Source of the DNA: Gemmatimonas sp. | Lineage (GTDB): Bacteria > Gemmatimonadota > Gemmatimonadetes > Gemmatimonadales > Gemmatimonadaceae | Assembly (NCBI RefSeq): GCF_021298855.1 | Contig: NZ_JAJTHI010000026.1 | Coordinates: 1 to 64,000, forward strand | Direction of reading: 5' to 3' | Length of the DNA: 64,000 nucleotides | Shown here: piece after piece, positions 16,511 to 23,979 of the stretch | Position numbering within the stretch: the stretch's first letter is position 1 | Layout of the letters: each line of letters begins with the position of its first letter | Notes under the pieces: model-generated | What the model was told of the DNA's origin: nothing | Databases searched by the model: none | The model's input: the letters and a program-made list of their open reading frames with translations, nothing else | Made by a program: the position numbers and the translations under genes

Positions 16511-19306
16511 TCAATACAACAACCGCACCGTCAGCGCCGGCTGGCGCATGGGAAGGAAGCGGGGCACCATGGTGTACGTGCCGTCGGCACCGCGCCGCAG
16601 TCCGTAGTCGAGCACGTTGCTGCGGCCGATCACGTTCAGCATGCTGGCGCCGAGCTCCATGCGCGTGGTTCCCACGTCACGCTGCCAGGTGAGCCCCAGG
16701 TCCACGTCAATCAAGGCCGGGCGGCGCATGACCCCCGGCATGGACACGGGAAGCTGCGACGTCATGGGTGCCGCCCCGAACAGGTCGTAGTACACCTGAC
16801 GCAACGCCCATGGCCGGCCCCATACGCCGCGCGTACGGACCGCCATGACGAGCCCGCGCGCGGGGCGCACTTCACTGGCCAGCAGCACACGATGCGGCTC
16901 CAGCCACGGGGTGGGCTGCAGGCGGTCGTCGAAGCGGGACGGATAACGCCGGACACTCGAGCCCCCATCATACGCCAGTTCGGTGCGCATGGCCTTGCCG
17001 CGCCACGAGGCCTCACGCAGCAGGCGCACCCCACCACCGAACGCCTGCCCGCTCATGGGCCGGATGAACTGCGCCGCATCAGTCAGCACGTTGGGCGTGA
17101 GCCCGGGGCCGTACATCACCCCGTAGTCGAACATGGGAAGCGTGGGATGCCACCGCGCGTACAACTCACCGCGCAGCTCCCAACCGGGAGCCGGCGAGTA
17201 GGCGCCCTCGCCGGCCAGATGCCACGCCTGCGCCACGGGGGCGTTGCCATCGCTGGGCAGCCAGAAGCGCACACTCGGCACGAAGGCCACCGGCATGGTG
17301 CTCGCCACATCGAACTGATTGACGAATTGATGATAGCCGCCACCCGCGACGCGCCAGGTGAAGGTGCGCGCATCCCACCGTTGTTCACCGCGCAACGCCA
17401 GTCGCGGTTCCGCGTACGTCCGCCCCGTCTGCAGCTGCGTGATGCGCATCCCCGCGTCCAGGAAGTGCGTGGCGGAGAGCTGACGGGTCACATCGGCCAC
17501 GAGGGTACCACGGGTGACCACCGTCTTGTAGGCGAGCGGCCGCAGCACACGATTGGACAGGTCGAGATGCGCGCGATCGTGCACGACCTCCGCCCCGAAC
17601 GTGAGATCGGTACGCGCCCCGCCACGCACGCGCCACTCTCCCGAGGCCGCAAGCTCGGTGAGCGCATTGCTCTCGGTGGCGGTGGTCCCCGCGAGTGGCG
17701 CGGCATTCATGCCCATGCTGCCCCCGTGCCCCAGCTCGTACTGCGATGCCCGCAGCTGCAGCGACTGCCGTACCCGTGTCCCCAGCAACCACTGATGCGA
17801 GAGCTGTCCTCCCATGGTGCGCTTGTCGTAGCGATCGGCCGTGCGCAACGTGCGCCCCGCCCCATCGTCGGCGGCTCCCAGATACGAGACGCCATGCTCA
17901 TTGAGGAAGGCCGAGGCCGAGAGCGTGTGCGCCACACCGAACTGCAGGCGCCCGGCGGTGTGCACATCGTGCAGCCGGACGCGTTCGTCACCAACGCTGC
18001 TGCTGAACGCGGCCCCGTCGAGCCCCGCCATGCCGGGTTGCGCCCCGAAGTCACTGAGGCGCGCCAGCAGCACGGGATCGGGCACGCTCCAATGGCGCAG
18101 CGCGCGCGTCAGCGCCGGCGGAGCGGTCCATTGCCAGAGTCCCGTGCGCCCCGCCACCATCACGGTGCCACGCGCGCCCCCCACGGTCACCGGCAGTGAC
18201 CAGCGTCCCGATGCAGCAATGGGGTCCACGTGCACGTCTGCACCGCCCGCCGACTCGCCACCCACGGCGTGTTTGAGGTCGATGACCCCGGTGGCGAAGC
18301 TTCCCTCACTGGCGCGATATCCGCTGCGCCGAACGGCGAGTTCGTCGATGGCGACGGGCGGAACGAGGCCGAGCAGCCCGGAGAGGGCGGTGAGATCGTA
18401 GAGGGGAATGCCATCGAGCCGCCACGGATGCTCGCCGATGTCCCCCCCCTGCAGGTGCAGATCCGCCGTGCCATCGCGACGCGAAAGCCCCAGGGGAACC
18501 GGCGCCCCAGGAAGGAACAGCGACGGCCCCATGAGCGTCCGACGCGCCACACTGTCGGCAACCACGGTCGACCCCAGCGTGGCGCTGAGGGCGCCGGCGC
18601 GCAGCCCGTTCACGATGATGGGACGCGCAACGGTTTCGGTACGCACGAGCGGCAACCGCACGAGTCGCGACCCGTTGGGCGGCAGTTCGAACGTTTCACG
18701 ATGCGGGCGATAGCCCACGGCACGAACCTGCAGTTCGTACGTGCCGGGGCGCAGCCGCGCGAAACTGAAGCCACCATCGTCGGCGGACAGCACGGCATCA
18801 GGGACCTCGGCCAGCTGCACGCGGGCCTGCGGCAGAGGCTCACCCGACGCGGCATCCAACACACGACCGGCAAAGGCACCCCACGACGCCGGTTGCTCGG
18901 CGCCGGCAATCACGACGTAGGTGCCCGACGACAACCGCACAAAGTCGAGACCGGCGGCTCGCGTCACGCAGACGAGGGCGTCTTCGGGAAGCACGCCCTC
19001 CAGGCGACAGGAAATGCGCCTCATCCCCCGTGGACCCAGCGTACCCGCCTGCCACACGAGGTTCAGCTGCGCCTGACGCGACAGTGTTTCGAGCGCCTCG
19101 ACGAGCGGGACGTCGATGAGGGCCAGAGAGATGCGGGACGGTGGGCGCGGGGCGGAGGCGCCGGGGCGTGTGTCCTGTGCCTGCAGTGCCGGCGCTTGCC
19201 CGCCCCACAGGAGGGCACCGGCCACGGCCGCAACGGCACACGCGGACGCGCTCCGGCGCGTCCGCACACGTCCGGTGACCTCGAGCGCCGACCGCGTTCC
19301 GTTCAC
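16511..19306 (-). CDS. STN-domain TonB-dependent transducer
   Basis: The product is a 931-residue outer-membrane receptor of the signalling (transducer) type. From the GTG at 19306 it has a signal segment at about 18-44 and a secretin/TonB short N-terminal (STN) domain at about 58-135 (RISLALIDVPLVEALETLS, ISCRLEGVLPEDALVCV). This domain touches the FecR anti-sigma protein in the periplasm. A carboxypeptidase-like domain follows at about 143-225, then a plug with LHLQGGDIGEHPWRLDGIPL and the barrel. GTG 19306 overlaps the FecR stop codon as GTGA, so the two are probably translationally coupled. The ligand is unknown. The plug is somewhat divergent from classical siderophore receptors. Confidence 0.88.
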   Translation of the reverse strand: MNGTRSALEVTGRVRTRRSASACAVAAVAGALLWGGQAPALQAQDTRPGASAPRPPSRISLALIDVPLVEALETLSRQAQLNLVWQAGTLGPRGMRRISCRLEGVLPEDALVCVTRAAGLDFVRLSSGTYVVIAGAEQPASWGAFAGRVLDAASGEPLPQARVQLAEVPDAVLSADDGGFSFARLRPGTYELQVRAVGYRPHRETFELPPNGSRLVRLPLVRTETVARPIIVNGLRAGALSATLGSTVVADSVARRTLMGPSLFLPGAPVPLGLSRRDGTADLHLQGGDIGEHPWRLDGIPLYDLTALSGLLGLVPPVAIDELAVRRSGYRASEGSFATGVIDLKHAVGGESAGGADVHVDPIAASGRWSLPVTVGGARGTVMVAGRTGLWQWTAPPALTRALRHWSVPDPVLLARLSDFGAQPGMAGLDGAAFSSSVGDERVRLHDVHTAGRLQFGVAHTLSASAFLNEHGVSYLGAADDGAGRTLRTADRYDKRTMGGQLSHQWLLGTRVRQSLQLRASQYELGHGGSMGMNAAPLAGTTATESNALTELAASGEWRVRGGARTDLTFGAEVVHDRAHLDLSNRVLRPLAYKTVVTRGTLVADVTRQLSATHFLDAGMRITQLQTGRTYAEPRLALRGEQRWDARTFTWRVAGGGYHQFVNQFDVASTMPVAFVPSVRFWLPSDGNAPVAQAWHLAGEGAYSPAPGWELRGELYARWHPTLPMFDYGVMYGPGLTPNVLTDAAQFIRPMSGQAFGGGVRLLREASWRGKAMRTELAYDGGSSVRRYPSRFDDRLQPTPWLEPHRVLLASEVRPARGLVMAVRTRGVWGRPWALRQVYYDLFGAAPMTSQLPVSMPGVMRRPALIDVDLGLTWQRDVGTTRMELGASMLNVIGRSNVLDYGLRRGADGTYTMVPRFLPMRQPALTVRLLY

Positions 19307-20325
19307 GGGCGGGTAATGCGGTACCCGCGACTCGTGCGCTCGAACACGAGGCCCTCGGCAGTGCACAGATCACCGAGCACCACATCCACCGACGGCGCAC
19401 TGGCGTAGACCAGCGAAACCGTCGTCGCCACGTCGACGTTGGCGTCATGCTCGATGCGCACACCATATCGGCGGCCCAGCTCGACCAGCACGTCGCCGAG
19501 CGGCTCGTCGAACGCGGCCAGCCCGCCGGTCCGCCACGTGGCCACGCGCGTGGGAGTCACGCTGCGGCGAAGCCACGTGCGCGCACCCACAGTGACGCCT
19601 TCCCCGGCACCGAGTTCCGCGCGCTGCGCGCCAGCGACCACCGCCACCCGCCCCTCGCTCACGTCGACGCGCGTGACGCCCCCCGCCGCCTCACGACGAA
19701 CCGCGAACTGCGTCCCCAGCACCTGCACCTGCGCGTCGGCCGTGTGCACGGTGAAGCGGCGTCCGTCACGTTGCACGATGAAGAACGCCTCGCCGGTCAG
19801 CCGCACGTCACGCGTCGAGGTGGCCAGCACGGCGGGCCATCCCAGCCGACGGGGAACGGACAGTTCACTCCCCGCCGCCATCCACACCGTGCTTCCTTCC
19901 GCCAGCGTCACGGCGCGCGGCGCCCCCCCGGCGGGCACCTGATGGGTGACGCTCCCGGTGGCCCACCCCCCACCGCCGACCAGCATTCCCACGACGGCCG
20001 CCGCAGCAGCCCAGCGCCCCCACCGGCCTCGAGGTGAGGCGGTGGGGCGCACACCGGTCGGTGGCACCGACGTGGCCTCCGGATGCCGCGCCTCCGGCAC
20101 GCGACCGTCGGCCCGGTCGTCGCGCACCAATTCGAGCGGTGCGCGCGCGTCGTCGACGTACGGTGCCCGCGCCGGGTCCTGCAGGCGATTCTGCAGGCGC
20201 TTCCATGCCGCCTCGTGCTGCGCCGCCGACAGCGGGGCCCGCGTGACCGGCACCGCGCGGTACACGGCGTGCAGCTCGCGCGCATCGGGGCGCGCCTCCA
20301 GCATGCTCGAGAGCTCGGGGTTCAT
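19303..20325 (-). CDS. FecR-like anti-sigma regulator
   Basis: The product is a 340-residue inner-membrane anti-sigma regulator. The cytoplasmic N-terminal part (MNPELSSMLEARPDARELHA) is followed by a Pro/Arg-rich linker and one membrane helix, WAAAAAVVGMLVGGGGWATG. The periplasmic FecR domain is marked by VTLAEGSTVWMAAGSELSVP, LTGEAFFIVQRDGRRFTVHT and VQVLGTQFAVR. A C-terminal STN-like segment follows (FDEPLGDVLVELGRRYGVRI). It should relay ligand occupancy of the STN receptor to the sigma factor upstream. ATG 20325 has GGAGG 5 nt upstream; the longer open frame is not needed. The stop overlaps the receptor GTG. Confidence 0.9.
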   Translation of the reverse strand: MNPELSSMLEARPDARELHAVYRAVPVTRAPLSAAQHEAAWKRLQNRLQDPARAPYVDDARAPLELVRDDRADGRVPEARHPEATSVPPTGVRPTASPRGRWGRWAAAAAVVGMLVGGGGWATGSVTHQVPAGGAPRAVTLAEGSTVWMAAGSELSVPRRLGWPAVLATSTRDVRLTGEAFFIVQRDGRRFTVHTADAQVQVLGTQFAVRREAAGGVTRVDVSEGRVAVVAGAQRAELGAGEGVTVGARTWLRRSVTPTRVATWRTGGLAAFDEPLGDVLVELGRRYGVRIEHDANVDVATTVSLVYASAPSVDVVLGDLCTAEGLVFERTSRGYRITRP

Positions 20326-20357
20326 GGGCGCCTCCGCGCCCGCATCATGGGGCCGGC

Positions 20358-20996
20358 TCACGGCAGCCACACCGAGAGCGAGGCGACCAACGTACCCACT
20401 TCGGCGAGACGCCGCCGCAGGGTGGAGAGCGCGGCCACCAGGTGATTGTTCACCGTTCGCGGGGCACACCCCATCGCCGCCGCCACCTCGGCATGTGAGA
20501 GCCCTTCCACGCGCGAGAGCAGCAACGCCTCGCGCTGTCGGTTGGGGAGTTCGGTTACCAACACCGCGACGCGGTCCTGCAACTCCGCGCCCTCGGTGGC
20601 GGCATCGGGGAGCGTCGCGGCGCGGGGAGCGGCGGCACTGTCAGCCGCAGCGGGGTCGTCGAGCAACCGCGCACGGGTGGTGTCGTCGCGACGGATGTTG
20701 AGCGCGAGGTTTCGCACGGTACGGAAGAGCCAGGCCCGAAGGGGAATCTCCTCGTCGAGACGCTGCCGGCGATCCCAGAGGCGAACGAACGCCTCCTGAA
20801 CCACATCCTGCGCGACCGCATCGTCCTTGATGAACGAGGACGCGAAGCCGAGGAGCGGCCCGTGCAGCGCATCGAAGAGCTGGCGGAACGCGTCCTCATC
20901 GCCGGCGCGAATGGCGGCGGCCTGAGCAGGCAGTACGTCTGGGGGAAAGGAAGACATGGACGAAGAGGAAACCCGCGACATCGATTGAATGACCAT
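20358..20996 (-). CDS. ECF sigma factor (FecI-like)
   Basis: The product is a 212-residue extracytoplasmic-function sigma factor. The region 2 segment FRQLFDALHGPLLGFASSF..DVVQEAFVRLWDRR lies at about 38-76 and RAWLFRTVRNLALNIRRD at about 88-105. After an Ala/Asp-rich linker, region 4 LPNRQREALLLSRVEGLSHA and MGCAPRTVNNHLVAALSTLR provides the -35-binding helix-turn-helix. It lies 32 nt before the FecR-like gene, so they form one operon. It should direct transcription of the adjacent receptor genes when released. The start codon is uncertain: ATGs at 20996, 20981 and 20957 all lack a clear ribosome site. Confidence 0.92.
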   Translation of the reverse strand: MVIQSMSRVSSSSMSSFPPDVLPAQAAAIRAGDEDAFRQLFDALHGPLLGFASSFIKDDAVAQDVVQEAFVRLWDRRQRLDEEIPLRAWLFRTVRNLALNIRRDDTTRARLLDDPAAADSAAAPRAATLPDAATEGAELQDRVAVLVTELPNRQREALLLSRVEGLSHAEVAAAMGCAPRTVNNHLVAALSTLRRRLAEVGTLVASLSVWLP

Positions 20997-21050
20997 ACAA
21001 CCGGGGCGGTTCCCCTCTTCGGTCTTTCTACGGCCCCTTCCGCAGCCGCG

Positions 21051-21539
21051 TCAGCGACCGCCCAGTGCGGTCTCGATGTCCTTGGCGATCGACTCCGGTG
21101 TGGTCGTGGGCGCATACCGGGCAATCACCTGCCCGTCTCGACCGATCAGGAACTTGGTGAAGTTCCATTTCACCGCGGTGGTCCCCAGCACCCCAGGCTC
21201 CGCTTCGCGCATCCATCGCCAGAGCGGGTCGGCCCCGTCGCCATTCACCTCGAGCTTGGCCGACATGGGGAACGTCACGTCGTAGCGGCTGCTGCAGAAG
21301 GCGCCAATCTCCGCCTCGGTGCCCGGTTCCTGATGCCCGAACTGGTCGCACGGGCACCCAATGACCGTGAGGCCGCGCGCCTTGTAGCTGCGCCAGAGCT
21401 GCTCCAGTCCGGCATACTGCGGCGTGAAGCCGCACATGCTGGCCACATTCACCACCAACACCACGCGATCCTGGTAGGCGCTGAGGGGCAGTGGGGCGCC
21501 GTCGAGCGACACGAGCGAGAAGTCGGAGAGCTGGGGCAT
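21051..21539 (-). CDS. Glutathione peroxidase-family thiol peroxidase
   Basis: The product is a 162-residue cytosolic peroxidase of the thioredoxin fold that reduces hydroperoxides. The peroxidatic Cys36 lies in NVASMCGFTPQY, and the other tetrad members are Gln70 in FGHQEPG and Trp125-Asn126 in VKWNFTKFLI. Cys82 in EIGAFCSSRY is at the position used as resolving cysteine by thioredoxin-dependent members. The enzyme is therefore probably a 2-Cys, thioredoxin-reduced peroxidase rather than a true glutathione enzyme. The usual PCNQFG motif reads PCDQFG here. It is 54 nt upstream of the sigma gene on the same strand and 92 nt downstream of the AlkC-like gene. Confidence 0.9.
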   Translation of the reverse strand: MPQLSDFSLVSLDGAPLPLSAYQDRVVLVVNVASMCGFTPQYAGLEQLWRSYKARGLTVIGCPCDQFGHQEPGTEAEIGAFCSSRYDVTFPMSAKLEVNGDGADPLWRWMREAEPGVLGTTAVKWNFTKFLIGRDGQVIARYAPTTTPESIAKDIETALGGR

Positions 21540-21631
21540 GGCGAACCGGAACGGGCAGACGGGTCAGGGAGCGAACACAGGACGAGCGGGAATCTGGCGA
21601 CCCTCGGCGTGCGGCGGCACTGGCGTGCGGC

Positions 21632-22762
21632 TCACCCCGGGGCGGCCGGCGACCCGACCGTCAGGTGAAACGCGCTCTCGGCCACGGCCTTGCCATTGAC
21701 CTGCACGACCACACGGTGCTCCCCCGCGTGGTACCGACGCGTCGTGATCGGCCGCACCGGGTGGCGTTTGCGCAGCGTGAGTGACTGCCCCGCGTCCAGC
21801 CGGGTCTCCCATCCCTTGAACACCTTGGCCGACGTCTGTCCGTTGGCCTTTACATGGTGCACAACGTAGTCCACGGTCAGCGCCTGCGGCTCCCCGGCCT
21901 GCGACCGCAACGTGATCGTGAGCGCCACGTCGTCGCCGAGCGCGATATGGGACGGCGCAAGCGCGAGCGTGGCGGTTCCGTGCAGAGGCTCGGCTCGTCC
22001 CCACAGCGTGAGCACCGGCGGATACCCCTGCTTCACCAGCGTCCGACTCGCGTGGCGCAACAGGGCACGCCGGTGGGGGGACGCGTCGGGGAGATGTCGT
22101 TCGAGCCACGCGGCCACCACCACCGGATGATCCTTCGCGATGTCATTGAGATGATTCGCGACGCTGCGACGCACGTACGCGCTGGTGTCGTCCTGCAGCG
22201 CCGCAAGCAGCGGCAACGAGGGAGACGGGTCGGCGATCAGCCCGCGCAGCTGCAGCCCCCACGGCAGCCGTGGCCGCGTTCCTTCGCTGACCAGCCGGCG
22301 CACGTGCTCACTGTCGTCGTGCACCCACTGCCGCAGGGTGTCGAAGACGAGGGCGGGGTGCTGTGCGATCAGGGGGCGAATGGCGAATTCGGCCGTGAAC
22401 CGCTGCGTCATTTCCCGCAGGCAGGAGAGCGCTCGCACCGGCTGGGCCATGCCCCGCCGGGCCACGAACTCCCCGGCGCCCCACAGGAACCACCCATCCA
22501 GCCCCCCGGTCCCGGGAGGCGCGTTGAGCGGCCGCAACGCCCGTTCGAGATGCGCCGCCGCGTCCTCGAAGTCGGCGGCGAGATGCCGCTCGAGCGCGTC
22601 CGCCACGCACATGGCGCGGGCCTTGAGCTCGAGCGCCGCCAGGTGCGGCACCACGGCCGCGCAGAACGCGTCGCCGTCGAAGCCAGGGTCATGCCGTGCC
22701 AGGTGACCGGCGGCACGGGTCACGACCTCCGGATTGATGAAGGTCTTGAACGGTTCAGCCAT
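21632..22762 (-). CDS. AlkC-type DNA glycosylase with Ig-like C-domain
   Basis: The product is a 376-residue DNA alkylation repair protein. The first roughly 270 residues are HEAT-like helical repeats (for example LVFDTLRQWVHDDSEHVRRL and TSAYVRRSVANHLNDIAKDH). The last roughly 110 residues form a beta-sandwich of Ig type (HIALGDDVALTITLRSQAGE, HAGEHRVVVQVNGKAVAESA). This architecture matches AlkC, which excises 3-methyladenine-type lesions without base flipping; AlkD lacks the Ig domain. Trp and Asp residues expected near the lesion are present in DGWFLWGAGEF and HDDSEHVRR, but exact catalytic assignment needs an alignment. A TAAACT hexamer lies 9 nt before the ATG. The gene is divergent from the secreted protein at 22820. 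Confidence 0.82.
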   Translation of the reverse strand: MAEPFKTFINPEVVTRAAGHLARHDPGFDGDAFCAAVVPHLAALELKARAMCVADALERHLAADFEDAAAHLERALRPLNAPPGTGGLDGWFLWGAGEFVARRGMAQPVRALSCLREMTQRFTAEFAIRPLIAQHPALVFDTLRQWVHDDSEHVRRLVSEGTRPRLPWGLQLRGLIADPSPSLPLLAALQDDTSAYVRRSVANHLNDIAKDHPVVVAAWLERHLPDASPHRRALLRHASRTLVKQGYPPVLTLWGRAEPLHGTATLALAPSHIALGDDVALTITLRSQAGEPQALTVDYVVHHVKANGQTSAKVFKGWETRLDAGQSLTLRKRHPVRPITTRRYHAGEHRVVVQVNGKAVAESAFHLTVGSPAAPG

Positions 22763-22819
22763 GGGTGGTGTAGTTTATCGCGCTCGGTTCCACCTCGTTG
22801 CCTCGCACCCACCCCGCGC

Positions 22820-23371
22820 ATGCGCCACTCGTTCCCCGTCCTCGCAGCGGCCGCCCTGCTCGCGGCCGCTCCCGGCAGCGCCCTGCCACTGGTCCACCTG
22901 CAGGCACAAGGGGCACGGGCAGCGGCCCCCGCCGGTGCGCGAACCGGCACCGGTGGCAGCGGCGCCAGGGGGTCCGCCACCAAGCCGGCGGAGGGCGTGA
23001 GCGGCAGCTATGCGGGGACCGCCACGGTCCAACTCGGCGACAGCACGATTGTCGTTCCCGTGACCTACCAGTTCACCGGCACCGCCCCCGCCATTACCGG
23101 CACGGCCATGGTGCCTGGCCAAGGCACCGGCGCGATCAGCAACGTGGTGCGCCAGGGAGCCACGCTGCGCTTCCGGGTCACGGCGGGTGAGGGGAAGCTG
23201 CTCGAGCACAGCGGCACCATTGCCGCCAACGGGTCCATCGAGGGGTTCGTCAACCTCGATGGGCAGCCAGTGGCGAAGTTCCGCATCGCGCCGGGCGCGC
23301 TTCCGGCGAAACCCGCCGCCACCCCGCCAGCCTCAGGCAAGTCCAAGGGTCGCCTCGAGCCGCAGCCATAG
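22820..23371 (+). CDS. Secreted hypothetical protein, 183 aa
   Basis: I do not recognise the family. The start at ATG 22820 gives a signal peptide (MRHSFPVLAAAALLAAAPGS). An Ala/Gly/Thr-rich linker follows at about 30-60, then a beta-rich region of about 100 residues (VSGSYAGTATVQLGDSTIVV, ITGTAMVPGQGTGAISNVVR) that looks like a small periplasmic beta-sandwich, and a Pro/Lys-rich tail. The much longer open frame upstream of 22820 runs antisense to AlkC and is rejected. The gene converges on the PqiA-like gene. Confidence 0.65.
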   Translation: MRHSFPVLAAAALLAAAPGSALPLVHLQAQGARAAAPAGARTGTGGSGARGSATKPAEGVSGSYAGTATVQLGDSTIVVPVTYQFTGTAPAITGTAMVPGQGTGAISNVVRQGATLRFRVTAGEGKLLEHSGTIAANGSIEGFVNLDGQPVAKFRIAPGALPAKPAATPPASGKSKGRLEPQP

Positions 23372-23401
23372 GGCACAGGCCACCAGCCCCGGGGGCCCTC
23401 G

Positions 23402-23902
23402 TCAGCGGGTGCTGACCGGCTCGTCGATCTTGAGCGCCTGAAAGGCCGCGTTGGAGACCAGGCAGTACGCCGTGAAGAAGTAGAACCCGGGCCCCGCGAC
23501 CGCCGACAGATTGGCGGTCCCCTTGGCCACCAGCAGGGCGATGAGCATGCCCACGGCGAACACGTCGGCCATGGACCACTTGCTGATCGCCTGCACCACG
23601 CGGGAAAGGCGGTACGCGGACGGGGTGGACCGCCACGCGAAGATGGGTACCAGCAGGGCGGCCTTCGTGAGCGGGACGAGGACGCTGAAGAGCAGAATGA
23701 GTCCCGCGACGAAGTCGTTGCCCGATTCGTGCAGGCTGCGAATGGCGCCGAGCACGCTGCGCGTTTCGTTGGTGAGCTCCCGCTCCGTGCCGAACAGCTC
23801 GATGGTGGCGCGAATCGTGAGCACCGGTTCCACCAGTCCGGGCCACAGCAGGGCCAGCGACAGCAGCGACAGCGCCACGGCAAGCAGGTTCCGTTTGGAC
23901 AT
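23402..23902 (-). CDS. PqiA-like inner membrane protein
   Basis: The product is a 166-residue membrane protein of the paraquat-inducible protein A type, with four predicted helices: about 7-28, 66-90, 108-128 and 135-155. The diagnostic segment SKWSMADVFAVGMLIALLV matches the PqiA helix-loop, and GPGFYFFTAYCLVSNAAF follows. It is a single-module form, about half the length of E. coli PqiA, and lacks the zinc-ribbon cysteines and the MCE partner PqiB. A TAGCCT hexamer precedes the ATG by exactly 6 nt, so the gene is probably leaderless. Its role in envelope lipid handling is inference from the family only. Confidence 0.8.
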   Translation of the reverse strand: MSKRNLLAVALSLLSLALLWPGLVEPVLTIRATIELFGTERELTNETRSVLGAIRSLHESGNDFVAGLILLFSVLVPLTKAALLVPIFAWRSTPSAYRLSRVVQAISKWSMADVFAVGMLIALLVAKGTANLSAVAGPGFYFFTAYCLVSNAAFQALKIDEPVSTR

Positions 23903-23908
23903 GGCACA

Positions 23909-23914
23909 AGGCTA
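23909..23914 (-). promoter_or_regulatory. -10-like hexamer TAGCCT, leaderless start
   Basis: TAGCCT on the minus strand is followed by TGTGCC and the ATG at 23902. It faces a second such element at 23968 for the divergent gene. Confidence 0.5.
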
Positions 23915-23967
23915 GCGCACCGGCCGCGGCTTGAACACCCGCGCGTGACGAACGCCCCGGACGGCCG

Positions 23968-23973
23968 TACCTT
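23968..23973 (+). promoter_or_regulatory. -10-like hexamer TACCTT, leaderless start
   Basis: TACCTT is followed by GCGGGG and the ATG at 23980. Confidence 0.5.
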
Positions 23974-23979
23974 GCGGGG

